64,000 bases of DNA from Corallincola platygyrae. Its GTDB lineage: Bacteria > Pseudomonadota > Gammaproteobacteria > Enterobacterales > Neiellaceae. The DNA lies in NCBI RefSeq assembly GCF_039544265.1, contig NZ_BAABLI010000015.1, forward strand, positions 124,001 to 188,000. The letters are read 5' to 3'. A program made the translations under genes and the position numbers. Positions within the stretch are counted from its first letter, which is position 1; every line of letters begins with the position of its first letter. Below, one piece after another: positions 39,024 to 47,551 of this stretch. The notes under the pieces were generated by a model that saw only the letters and a program-made list of their open reading frames with translations, was not told where the DNA came from and made no database searches.

Positions 39024-41741
39024 CTAGTAATTATCCTGAACGTTTGCCTTGCTTCCAGCTTCATGAACGTTCTGTGAGCCACCCTGGAAGAAACGGTTGC
39101 CCGTGACGATTGGCGCAGCATCCTCGTGGATATAGATCGTGGGATATGAATCGTCTTCGTCATAACCTACGTTATAGAACTTGTTACCACGATAGGTGCC
39201 GCTGGCTTCTTCACGAATATTGATCCCGTTGCCACCGATATTGCGTAACGTGTTGTTAATTACCAATGGGCTGGACGTGTCGTAGATGGTTAAACCGAAG
39301 CCATCGACTTCGTTGCCTTCAAAGCGCGGACTGGCAGAGCCTTCAACCCATAGTGCCCAATTCACCAACCCGGTCAGTTTGCTGTTTTTAATCACAGGCT
39401 GAGCCTGTTCTTGAATTAAGAATACACGGCCTGCAGGGCTCTTAACGTCCAGTCCTAACATGGTAGGGGTCGCCGTTCCTGAGATAGACACGACAAAGCT
39501 TTCGCCAGCTCGGCGTATCACATTGTTCTCGTAACTGCCTTTGGCAGAGCCCTTAATCAAGAAATGGTTCGAGCTGTTATTGGTAAAGCGGTTACTCTGA
39601 ACCTTAGGTGCTGAACGCTCCCTAGAGACAAATACCGGCTTATCCAGACCGTGGAAATGGTTGCTGCGATAAGTACCACGAACGTCACCGTAAACGTTGA
39701 TGGCATTCCATGGTGTGCTATGAAAATAGTTGTCAGTAACCGTTGGTTTGGATGTGCCATTGGCCGCCAAAATGGTGGACTGGCCATTACTCAGGTCATT
39801 ATTGTGAATCACCGGGCTGCCGCCAGTGATCCACAGCGTATTCTGATTCTCTTTTGTCCCAGTGTATTTCAGCGTCAGGTTTTCCACTGTCGCGTCCGCC
39901 GAAATCGCAAAGGTGTTTTCGGTTGTTGAAGTAATAATGATGCGGCTTCGATCGCCGTCACCTTTTAGTTTGATTGCCTTATTCAGAATGATAGGGCCCT
40001 GGTAACGACCAGGTTTAATCAGCAGTGTATCGCCGGTTTTGGCCGCCGCGACTGCACTCTTAAGGCTGGTGTAATCGCCTTTGCCAGAAGCATCAACGAT
40101 GTAGCCACTGCGCTTAAGGTCGATTTTAGGTCCCTTGTCGCCAGACTTAGGCTTAAATTCATACCAGCCGGTATAAGTGCGGTAACCTGCTTTGCTTACT
40201 TCGACCCGGTAGCGACCAGGGGCCAGCATCATGCCATCTGTATATGCCGGGCCGATATTCAGAATACGTACTCTGGCATTAGAAGGCGTGCGTGCCACGG
40301 TGAATGGAAACTCCGTTGGCACCACTTCAGATAGCGATACCATGGGGGTCTGCGAGCCATCATGGGTGATGGTCAAGGTACTGGTTTGGAATCCATCGGC
40401 AGACACTCGGATCTCATATCGACCGTGGGGTAGTGACATCCCCTGGCTGAACAAACGGCCAGAGCCCGTCATTACAACTTTGGCGGTGCTCGGAGACAAT
40501 GTCAGTTTGAGCGGCCCAGATTCAGCTTTCTTAGGTGCTACTGGATCTTTTTTCTGTACGATTTCGGCTTTTTTACCGCCACCAATATCTGGTTTCAGTT
40601 GGCTTTGTGCTACGAAGTAACCACCGACACCGACACCCACGCCAACCAGAAGGATCAGCAGTGTTTTCATGACGCCGCCACTGTTACCTTCCTGCGGTGG
40701 TGCAGAAGTCACTGGGGCTGCGGAGGATTGTTGGGCAGGTTGTGGAGCAGAGCCCTGAGAAACAGGTTGATTGGAGGACTGTCCCATCATCACTGTTGCA
40801 GCAGGTTCTGCATGACCTGATGGCGCTGGTGTTGCCGGTGGTGTCGATTCGGCAACAATACCAAGTTTCTGCTGCCACACTTCAACACTCTGTGGGCGCT
40901 GATTTTCATTAACCTGCATTGCCCAGTCGACGCCCTGTAATACGCCTGGAGCGAACTTGCCTGCGCCAATAGACTCAGCGGTAGGCATATCGGCACCGCC
41001 ACGGCTTACCGTTAATGAACGGCTGACTGCATCCATCAGCTTGTCATCACCGACACCGGTAATAGCGCGGTAAGCCACCATACCCAGTGCATAGATATCG
41101 GTCCAGGGACCTAGTTGATCCATTGACTCTGCGTATTGCTCGATGGGGGCATATCCGGGAGTCAGGATCTGAGTAACACGACCGGATCGATTGCCAATGG
41201 CCTGACGTGCAGCTCCAAAGTCCAGTAACACGGCACTGCCGTCTGGGCGGATAATAATGTTGCCCGGTTTGATATCGCGGTGGATCATGCCGGCCTGATG
41301 CACCTGACGCAGACCGCTGGTGAGGTCGATCAAAAGTCGCTGTACTTCCTCATTACCGAGTACCGGTGTTGTCTGCAGTTTTTTCGACAGGGTGATCCCT
41401 TCTTCATAATTCAGCACCATGTAAGCGGTGCCGTGGGCCTGGAAGAAGCGATGCACATGATTCACATTGGGATGGGTAAAGCGTGCCAGCACCTGAGCTT
41501 CTTGTAGAAAGCGGTCCAGACCCCATTGAAAGTCATCCGCATCCTGCTGACTTTTCGGAGCAACGGTATCGCCAGCACGAACCGCAAACTCATTGGGCAA
41601 GAATTCCTTAATGGCAAACACCTTGTTCAGATAGATGTCTACCGCTTTATAAGTGATGCCGAAGCCACCGTGACCAAGAATGCCTTCAATGCGATAGTTG
41701 TCGAGTTGAAAGCCGACTGGCAGTGCGTGAATGTGGTCCAT
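39024..41741 (-). CDS. membrane Ser/Thr kinase with PEGA and beta-helix ectodomain
   Basis: 905 residues. Cytoplasmic Hanks-type kinase (1-290): Gly loop GHGGFGITYK, catalytic Lys in AIKEF, HRDIKPGNIII, LLDFGAARQ, TPGYAPIEQY. A Pro/Gln/Ser linker leads to one membrane helix (TLLILLVGVGVGVGGYFVA, about 355-375). Outside are two PEGA-type repeats (from SPSTAKVVMTGSGRLFSQGM and from RTPSNARVRILNIGPAYTDG) and a right-handed parallel beta-helix of about 340 residues, beginning GDYTSLKSAVAAAKTGDTLL. Beta-helices of this sort bind polysaccharides. The kinase could sense the cell wall and signal inward. First gene of the operon. Confidence 0.93.
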   Translation of the reverse strand: MDHIHALPVGFQLDNYRIEGILGHGGFGITYKAVDIYLNKVFAIKEFLPNEFAVRAGDTVAPKSQQDADDFQWGLDRFLQEAQVLARFTHPNVNHVHRFFQAHGTAYMVLNYEEGITLSKKLQTTPVLGNEEVQRLLIDLTSGLRQVHQAGMIHRDIKPGNIIIRPDGSAVLLDFGAARQAIGNRSGRVTQILTPGYAPIEQYAESMDQLGPWTDIYALGMVAYRAITGVGDDKLMDAVSRSLTVSRGGADMPTAESIGAGKFAPGVLQGVDWAMQVNENQRPQSVEVWQQKLGIVAESTPPATPAPSGHAEPAATVMMGQSSNQPVSQGSAPQPAQQSSAAPVTSAPPQEGNSGGVMKTLLILLVGVGVGVGGYFVAQSQLKPDIGGGKKAEIVQKKDPVAPKKAESGPLKLTLSPSTAKVVMTGSGRLFSQGMSLPHGRYEIRVSADGFQTSTLTITHDGSQTPMVSLSEVVPTEFPFTVARTPSNARVRILNIGPAYTDGMMLAPGRYRVEVSKAGYRTYTGWYEFKPKSGDKGPKIDLKRSGYIVDASGKGDYTSLKSAVAAAKTGDTLLIKPGRYQGPIILNKAIKLKGDGDRSRIIITSTTENTFAISADATVENLTLKYTGTKENQNTLWITGGSPVIHNNDLSNGQSTILAANGTSKPTVTDNYFHSTPWNAINVYGDVRGTYRSNHFHGLDKPVFVSRERSAPKVQSNRFTNNSSNHFLIKGSAKGSYENNVIRRAGESFVVSISGTATPTMLGLDVKSPAGRVFLIQEQAQPVIKNSKLTGLVNWALWVEGSASPRFEGNEVDGFGLTIYDTSSPLVINNTLRNIGGNGINIREEASGTYRGNKFYNVGYDEDDSYPTIYIHEDAAPIVTGNRFFQGGSQNVHEAGSKANVQDNY

Positions 41742-42206
41742 GCTGTCGCTTTACCTTAGCTAATAAGTGGAACTAACCTCCGCAGAGTCAATTTCAAAAA
41801 GCAGAGCTTAAAAGGCCTTGCTAATGACAATGATCGCGGACGGAAAACCAATGTCACTCAAGCGAAGCACGCTTAAGTTAATAATTTGTTAAATATTGTT
41901 CGTATTTTGCGCTATCTGGTCAGACATGCCAATGCTTATAGTTAGTTTTTTCTAATGCGCTGGCACCAACTGTTCAATCTATTTATAACGCCGAATCGTC
42001 TCGCTGAATTACTAACTTGCTGATTTTGTGATCCTAAGAGGCTCAAATTTATCTCTTTTAAGGCCATTAAACGTTAACTGCTGACATTTGGGGCAATCTG
42101 AGAAATCAGTTTAGGGAGATTCACAGTACTTCCTGCTCGGCTACCCGTACTCAACATAGTGGCGTAAAATGTCGTGTTTTTTAGTAAGTGATGAGTTGGA
42201 CCTTCC
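41742..42206. other. 465-bp intergenic region between kinase operon and yhiN-like gene
   Basis: AT-rich, no gene seen on either strand. On the minus strand TTGGCA (41932-41927), 17-base spacer and CAAAAT (41909-41904) is a weak candidate promoter for the operon, which would have a leader of about 155 bases. No strong operator palindrome is visible. Confidence 0.4.
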
Positions 42207-43394
42207 ATGGCTGAGCAAGCAGATGTAATAGTGATAGGTGCCGGTGCTGCGGGCTTGATGTGTGCCGCCGAGGCGGGCAAACGGGGGCGTCGCGTATTAC
42301 TGCTTGACCATGGTAAGAAAGCAGGGCGAAAGATCATCATTTCCGGCGGTGGCCGCTGTAATTTCACCAATATGTACGCTGAGCCATCTAACTACCTCAG
42401 CCAGAACCCCCATTTCTGCAAAGCCGCATTGGCTCAATATACCCAATGGGACTTTATCGCCATGGTTGACCAACATGGCATTGCTTATCACGAGAAAACC
42501 CTGGGCCAATTGTTCTGCGATGACAGTGCGCACCAGATTGTCGACATGTTGCTCAAAGAGTGTGATGACGCAGGCGTTGAGCTCAAACTGCGCACGGAGA
42601 TCCTGGCCGTGGAGAAGACTGACGTGGGGTTTCAGCTCAAAACCAGCCAGGGTGTATTTGAGTGTGAATCGCTTGTCGTCGCCACCGGTGGCTTGTCGAT
42701 GCCTAAGTTGGGAGCCACTCCGCTGGGTTATCAGATCGCAGAACAATTTGGTCTGAATGTTTTACCCACACGTGCGGGGCTAGTGCCATTTACACTGCAT
42801 CCGGAACAGAAAGAGGTACTGGCTGAACTCGCAGGCATCAGTGTCGATAGTTACGCTACTGCCGAGGATGGCACTGCATTTAAAGAAGCGATGTTGTTCA
42901 CTCATAGAGGCCTGTCTGGTCCATCCGTGCTGCAGATCAGCTCTTTTTGGCAGCCTGGAGAGCCTGTCACTTTTGACCTCAGCCCTGACGAATCACTCGT
43001 CGACTGGCTGCTGGAGCAGGCGAATAGCCAACCGCAACTTACGCTGAAAAACGCACTGTCCAGAAAACTCCCGAAACGCATGGTTGAAACCTGGCTGGAT
43101 ATGCATCAACTGGGAAATCCAGCGATCGGCCAGATCAGCAACAAACTTAAAGAGAAGTTACAGAGTGTACTGCATGAGTGGCAGATAATTCCCGGCGGGA
43201 CTGAAGGGTATCGTACGGCTGAAGTCACCTTGGGTGGTGTTGACACCAACGAACTTAGCTCAAAAACCATGGCCGCTAAAAACGTGCCCGGCTTGTTTTT
43301 TATCGGCGAAGTGGTCGATGTGACTGGCTGGCTCGGGGGCTACAACTTTCAGTGGGCATGGAGTTCTGGCTGGCTTGCCGCGCAGCATGTCTAG
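42207..43394 (+). CDS. HI0933/YhiN-family flavoprotein
   Basis: 395 residues. The FAD-binding Rossmann fold starts ADVIVIGAGAAGLMCAAEAG and includes GRKIIISGGGRCNFTN, a family marker. The second part has VVATGGLSMPKLGATPLGY, and the end has GLFFIGEVVDVTGWLGGYNF plus QWAWSSG. Members are NAD(P)/FAD-dependent oxidoreductases (YhiN in E. coli, BaiN in bile-acid metabolism). The substrate here is unknown. It is a single gene, divergent from the kinase operon. Confidence 0.93.
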   Translation: MAEQADVIVIGAGAAGLMCAAEAGKRGRRVLLLDHGKKAGRKIIISGGGRCNFTNMYAEPSNYLSQNPHFCKAALAQYTQWDFIAMVDQHGIAYHEKTLGQLFCDDSAHQIVDMLLKECDDAGVELKLRTEILAVEKTDVGFQLKTSQGVFECESLVVATGGLSMPKLGATPLGYQIAEQFGLNVLPTRAGLVPFTLHPEQKEVLAELAGISVDSYATAEDGTAFKEAMLFTHRGLSGPSVLQISSFWQPGEPVTFDLSPDESLVDWLLEQANSQPQLTLKNALSRKLPKRMVETWLDMHQLGNPAIGQISNKLKEKLQSVLHEWQIIPGGTEGYRTAEVTLGGVDTNELSSKTMAAKNVPGLFFIGEVVDVTGWLGGYNFQWAWSSGWLAAQHV

Positions 43395-43488
43395 CTGCAT
43401 TAGGCTAATGAATCGATTGGATTTTTCATTGTAATTTTGTGATGGCTAATTCAGTATAAGTGCTTCATTCACACGGGAAGTGAGAAGT

Positions 43489-45225
43489 ATGACTCGCGTA
43501 TATTCTAAAGTTATCAGCGCGCTCGCCGCGTCTAGCCTACTTGTTTTCAGTTCCGCGTACGCTGCACCCGATAAGGCTCGCAGCGCCAAGCCAACCCCAA
43601 AGATCATTGACGGCACACTGTCCCCACAAGGCCAATGGCCATTTATGACTGCCCTTGTTAGAGGTGATGATCAAATCAGCGTATGGAATGGGCAGTTTTG
43701 TGGCGGTAGTTTTATTGGGGATCGTTACATCCTTACCGCTGCACACTGTGTCATCGACGAGGCACCTGAAGATATCGACGTCGTAATTGGCGTGCAAGAC
43801 TTGACCTCTCAACAAGCGGAGCAAAGTCGATTGCCTGTGCGTGCAATCTATCTCCACGCAGACTATGACCAGGTGACGTTACAGAACGATATTGCGGTGT
43901 TGGAATTACAAGCATCACAAGATCTACCTGCAGTATCGCTGGCAACCAATACAGATTTGGCAAACTTAAATTTGGGTGAACTGCTTACTGCGATGGGGTG
44001 GGGCAATCAGCAGCCGGATAGCAGTTTACAGCCAATTTACCCTGATGCCCTGTTTGAAGTTGAGCTGCCTTATGTCAGTCGATATGAGTGTCAGGATCAA
44101 GGTGGTGATTTTGCTCAGATAGGCGAGGAGACTATTTGCGCCGGTTATGGACCAAATTCTTTCCGTCAGGAAGATACCTGTCAGGGAGACAGTGGTGGCC
44201 CGTTGGTTGCTGGAGGAGCTTCAGAACCTGTGTTGGTCGGCTTAACCAGCTGGGGAGACGGCTGTGGGCAAGCCTATGGTGCGTATACTAATGTCGCTCA
44301 TTTCTCTACCTGGTTGGAGAAAGTGACTTCCGATCTCAGGTTTATGCCATTTGAACAATTAGGTTATGTGGCCCAGGGGACCTATCAGCACAGTTTTACT
44401 TTGCTGAACGATGATAGTGTTGCCATTGATGTGCAGTCGGTGTCGGTTGCCCAACGCAATCTTAGCAATGTGGTGACGGTGTCAGATAGCTGCTCACTGG
44501 CAAGCAATGGCGGTCAGGCATTGGCCGCGGGTGAACAATGTGAGGTGGTTGTTGAGTACACGGTCAGCGTTGCAGGTGAAAGTGAGCTGGAAGTGACTTT
44601 CGAGACTAATCATCCTCAGGCGGGAACCGTCAACTCTCTAGTCCGCATGTCGGTGCTAATAGAAGAAGCAACGGACATTGGTGCCTATGTTGACAGCGCG
44701 CTGGGTGACTGGTTTAGCAGTGATTATCCGTGGCAGGTACAGACGACAGACAGCACCGTAGGTAATACGGGACTGATGGCAGGCTCTATCTCAGATGGTC
44801 AAGAATCGGTGCTGGCGGTTAAGGTTGCAGGAACGGGCACCTTAACGTTTGATTACCGTGTCAGTAGCGAAGAGGACTACGACTTCTTTTATGTCTATGT
44901 AAATGAGTCCACAGAGTTGACTCGATCTGGTATCGATAGTGGTTTCAGAAGTTTTTCCATTACATTGGATGAAGCTGAGACTCTGGTACAGTTTGTCTAC
45001 AGCAAGGACGCCAGTGTCAGCGAAGGGGCCGATACCGTTTATATTGATAATATCCGCTTCACCTCAGACAACGAACAACCGGAAACACCCCCTGTAGACA
45101 ATGATGACTCTGACGTTGTTGAGACCAGTGGCGGTGGAGGCGGTGGTAGCACAGGATTCCCTCTGTTATTCCTGCTCGGTTTTGTGCTGTTGGTTCGCAA
45201 TTCGCTGGTAAAGGGAGCCAACTGA
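43489..45225 (+). CDS. trypsin-like serine protease with GlyGly-CTERM tail
   Basis: 578 residues from the ATG at 43489; GTG 43480 is the other start. Signal peptide ALAASSLLVFSSAYAAP, then a propeptide and the trypsin start KIIDGTLSPQGQWPFMTAL. Triad: His in LTAAHCVIDE, Asp in QNDIAVLEL and Ser in DTCQGDSGGPLV; SWGDGCGQAYGAYT completes the trypsin core. A beta-rich region of about 270 residues follows. The tail is a Gly run (SGGGGGGSTG) followed by a hydrophobic segment (FPLLFLLGFVLLV) and RNSLVKGAN, a GlyGly-CTERM for rhombosortase. It is coupled to the lipoprotein gene after it. Second such protease in the window. Confidence 0.9.
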   Translation: MTRVYSKVISALAASSLLVFSSAYAAPDKARSAKPTPKIIDGTLSPQGQWPFMTALVRGDDQISVWNGQFCGGSFIGDRYILTAAHCVIDEAPEDIDVVIGVQDLTSQQAEQSRLPVRAIYLHADYDQVTLQNDIAVLELQASQDLPAVSLATNTDLANLNLGELLTAMGWGNQQPDSSLQPIYPDALFEVELPYVSRYECQDQGGDFAQIGEETICAGYGPNSFRQEDTCQGDSGGPLVAGGASEPVLVGLTSWGDGCGQAYGAYTNVAHFSTWLEKVTSDLRFMPFEQLGYVAQGTYQHSFTLLNDDSVAIDVQSVSVAQRNLSNVVTVSDSCSLASNGGQALAAGEQCEVVVEYTVSVAGESELEVTFETNHPQAGTVNSLVRMSVLIEEATDIGAYVDSALGDWFSSDYPWQVQTTDSTVGNTGLMAGSISDGQESVLAVKVAGTGTLTFDYRVSSEEDYDFFYVYVNESTELTRSGIDSGFRSFSITLDEAETLVQFVYSKDASVSEGADTVYIDNIRFTSDNEQPETPPVDNDDSDVVETSGGGGGGSTGFPLLFLLGFVLLVRNSLVKGAN

Positions 45226-45617
45226 TGGGTTTGATTAAAACGTTGGTCACTGCGACTAGCCTAGCGCTGCTATCCGCCTGCGCATCAGACGCGGATATTG
45301 AGTCTGCCAATGTAGATAGCAGCAATCACGAAACGCTGGTGGCCGCCAGTGTCAAAGTTGAAGGTGTTTACTTCTCTGCAATCAGCACCGGCTGCAGCTC
45401 GACGAAGAGCTTTATGTTGGATGTGGTCAGCATTGACGCCGACAGCGCCGATCTTGCCGTGATCCGTATCGAGCCTGATCGCTGTAAGCGGGTGCCGTTT
45501 GTTGATTCCTTCACCTTACCGTTACCTGCTGCGGTTAAAGGACTCTCTATTCAGGTGGTCAACCCTATAGACCCAGCCCTTAAGGGTGGTAAAGGAAAGC
45601 CAAGTCGCACCAAATAG
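45225..45617 (+). CDS. small lipoprotein coupled to the protease
   Basis: 130 residues. The lipobox LLSAC is at about residues 15-19, giving a lipid-anchored mature protein of about 110 residues starting CASDADIESA. Two further Cys (STGCSST and PDRCKRV) may pair. The ATG shares its A with the protease TGA stop, so translation is coupled. It may act as an inhibitor, chaperone or anchor of the protease; no family is recognised. The 3' part overlaps the extended end of the convergent cyclase frame. Confidence 0.8.
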   Translation: MGLIKTLVTATSLALLSACASDADIESANVDSSNHETLVAASVKVEGVYFSAISTGCSSTKSFMLDVVSIDADSADLAVIRIEPDRCKRVPFVDSFTLPLPAAVKGLSIQVVNPIDPALKGGKGKPSRTK

Positions 45618-46625
45618 TGACATCGTAATAAAAAAGGAGCCTGACAGGCTCCTTTTTTGTTTTAGTCCCTGTCTTTTGGGGGGGGCAGCATAAACTGTCA
45701 CCTGATTTCTGCCCTGATGTTTTGACTGGTACATGGCTTTGTCTGAACGGTGAAGGATATCTGTTTTGCAGGTATCCGAGTCATTAAACAGACAGATACC
45801 CGTGCTGATGGTTGCAGCTACTTTTTGTTGGTTGTGGACAAATGGATTGACTTCCACCGCTTTTCTCAGGCGTTCCGCCAGCTCAACAGCCTGCTCTGGT
45901 GATGTTTTTGGCAGAATTGCCGCAAATTCCTCGCCCCCCAATCTGCCTACAATATCGGTGGACCGCAGGTGGCTTTGGCACTGAGCTGCGACATGTTTCA
46001 GGACCTTGTCACCAACCAAGTGGCCAAATCTGTCGTTCCAGCGTTTGAAATGATCGATATCGATAGTGAGCACCGTCGAGTTGCTGCCATTGAGCTGAAA
46101 CTTCTCAAAATAGGAAGAGAGCTTGGCCAGAAAAGTGCGTCGATTATATAGCTTGGTCAGCTCGTCTCTTTCCAACAGATACTGAATTTTTTGCTCCATC
46201 TCGACCTTCTCTGAGATGTTGCGGGTTATCCACAGTACTGAGTCAAATGCTTCACCATTTAAAGCTAATGGCGTGATTTTCCCCTCGTACCAGATGGTGC
46301 GTTGTAGGTTTACATCCGAATTGAATTCGGGGTTCAAGTCTGAGGGTTCGACCGAGTGCATGATCACTTCGGTGCGTCCAAACGTGATCGCCTGCTCTAT
46401 GTGGACAAGCAGCTTCCGAGCCAAAGACTTGGATACGATCTCGGTAAGATTGAGCCCGATTAATTTTTGGTAGTCGAAACTGGGAATTGATTCGTCATTA
46501 CCCACATAGAGTTCGATACAGGTTCCATCTTTAGAGAAAACAAAGGCGTTATCGGGCAATGCGTTGACGATAGCCTTGGCGCGTCGGAGCTGATCTGTTT
46601 CGCTATTGGGTGTTTGGTTGTTCAA
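45522..46625 (-). CDS. PAS-GGDEF diguanylate cyclase with read-through 3' end at a C8 tract
   Basis: Synthesises c-di-GMP. N-terminal PAS domain (about 15-140; ALPDNAFVFSKDGT, WYEGKITPLAL), linker helix, and GGDEF domain with the active GRLGGEEFAAIL. The inhibitory site RSTD lies five residues before it. It is soluble. The GGDEF domain ends normally near VTVYAAP. There the minus strand has eight C (45678-45685), and the frame runs on through the terminator to 45522, overlapping the convergent lipoprotein gene by 96 bases. With seven C it would stop at TAA 45664-45662, just before the terminator. So either the base count is wrong here or the tract is variable. Confidence 0.88.
   Translation of the reverse strand: MNNQTPNSETDQLRRAKAIVNALPDNAFVFSKDGTCIELYVGNDESIPSFDYQKLIGLNLTEIVSKSLARKLLVHIEQAITFGRTEVIMHSVEPSDLNPEFNSDVNLQRTIWYEGKITPLALNGEAFDSVLWITRNISEKVEMEQKIQYLLERDELTKLYNRRTFLAKLSSYFEKFQLNGSNSTVLTIDIDHFKRWNDRFGHLVGDKVLKHVAAQCQSHLRSTDIVGRLGGEEFAAILPKTSPEQAVELAERLRKAVEVNPFVHNQQKVAATISTGICLFNDSDTCKTDILHRSDKAMYQSKHQGRNQVTVYAAPPKRQGLKQKRSLSGSFFITMSLFGATWLSFTTLKGWVYRVDHLNRESFNRSR
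45631..45658 (+). terminator. bidirectional intrinsic terminator
   Basis: AAAAAGGAGCCT / AGGCTCCTTTTT with a GAC loop. It serves the lipoprotein gene and, read the other way, the diguanylate cyclase. Near copy of the hairpin after ftnA. Confidence 0.92.
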
Positions 46626-46864
46626 AAGAGTGTTTGTCCTGTTGAATCAAGCCTACGACTAACGTCTTTGAGTATAACTTACAACGAAGCCAAACCGGAG
46701 GTCTTTGATTCATATATGATTTAAACACATCAGAATGTGAGTTTTGGTAGCTTGGATGGGTTTATATGTTTGAGTTCGACAACCCTGGTCGGCGCCAAAA
46801 TTTCACTTACATTTCACCTCTACCAAGATAAAGTGATGCACACCTTTAAGGCCGGAGATGCCCT

Positions 46865-47551
46865 GTGAAGATACTGCTGATTGAAGACAACGCAACGATC
46901 GCCAAACAGATCGTGGAGTTTTTGTCTGGTCAGCATTGGCAGGTGGATTACGCCCGTGACGGCGAGCAGGGCATTGCGCTGGCGTTGAACGATATCTTTG
47001 ACGTTATATTGCTGGATCTGAACCTGCCAGATGTGGATGGCCTTGATGTCTGCGAGGCGATAAAACAACAGGCGCAGGTTGTTCCACCCATTCTAATGCT
47101 GACGGCGCGGGGCAGCTTTGAAGATAAATCGGCCGGTTTCCATCGTGGTGCCGATGACTACCTCACCAAGCCATTTGACCTTCGAGAGTTGGCGTTGCGT
47201 TGTCAGGCGTTGGCAAGGCGCAGCGAACTGCATCAAAGCCAAACCATCGACGTGGGTGAGTTAACACTGGATCTTTCCAATAAAACCGCCTGTCGTCAGG
47301 GGCAGCCGCTGCAATTGACCAGTATCGGATTTCAATTGTTGGCGCTACTGGCAAAAAGCTATCCGCAACCCGTCTCTCGTGCCCTGATTATTCACACCCT
47401 GTGGGCGGATGAACCGCCTGACAGTGACGCGCTTAAGTCTCACATCTACTCGTTACGCAAATCACTGGATAAACCGTTCTCGTCTGCCATGTTGAAAACA
47501 GTAATGAATCTTGGCTATCGGCTGGAGGTAAGCAGTGATGCTGATTCGTAG
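46865..47551 (+). CDS. OmpR/PhoB-family response regulator
   Basis: 228 residues, starting with GTG at 46865 after GGAG. Receiver domain: ILLIEDNATIAKQI, phosphoryl Asp in VILLDLNLPDVDG, Lys in YLTKPFDL. The C-terminal winged helix has PLQLTSIGFQLLALLAK and SHIYSLRKSLDKPF, the PhoP/QseB style. The kinase gene overlaps its end by 17 bases, so the two form a pair. Probable targets include the DJ-1/PfpI gene downstream. The signal is unknown. Confidence 0.93.
   Translation: MKILLIEDNATIAKQIVEFLSGQHWQVDYARDGEQGIALALNDIFDVILLDLNLPDVDGLDVCEAIKQQAQVVPPILMLTARGSFEDKSAGFHRGADDYLTKPFDLRELALRCQALARRSELHQSQTIDVGELTLDLSNKTACRQGQPLQLTSIGFQLLALLAKSYPQPVSRALIIHTLWADEPPDSDALKSHIYSLRKSLDKPFSSAMLKTVMNLGYRLEVSSDADS

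Noticed and set aside
32080..41741. Type VI secretion cluster
   Set aside because: Kinase, phosphatase and FHA genes are typical of type VI regulation, but no structural type VI gene is present and the ExbB, VWA and protease-FHA genes do not belong to it.
41927..41956. Sigma-54 promoter at the TGGCAC near 41955
   Set aside because: The -24 element is followed at the right distance by TC instead of GC, and it faces away from the kinase operon.
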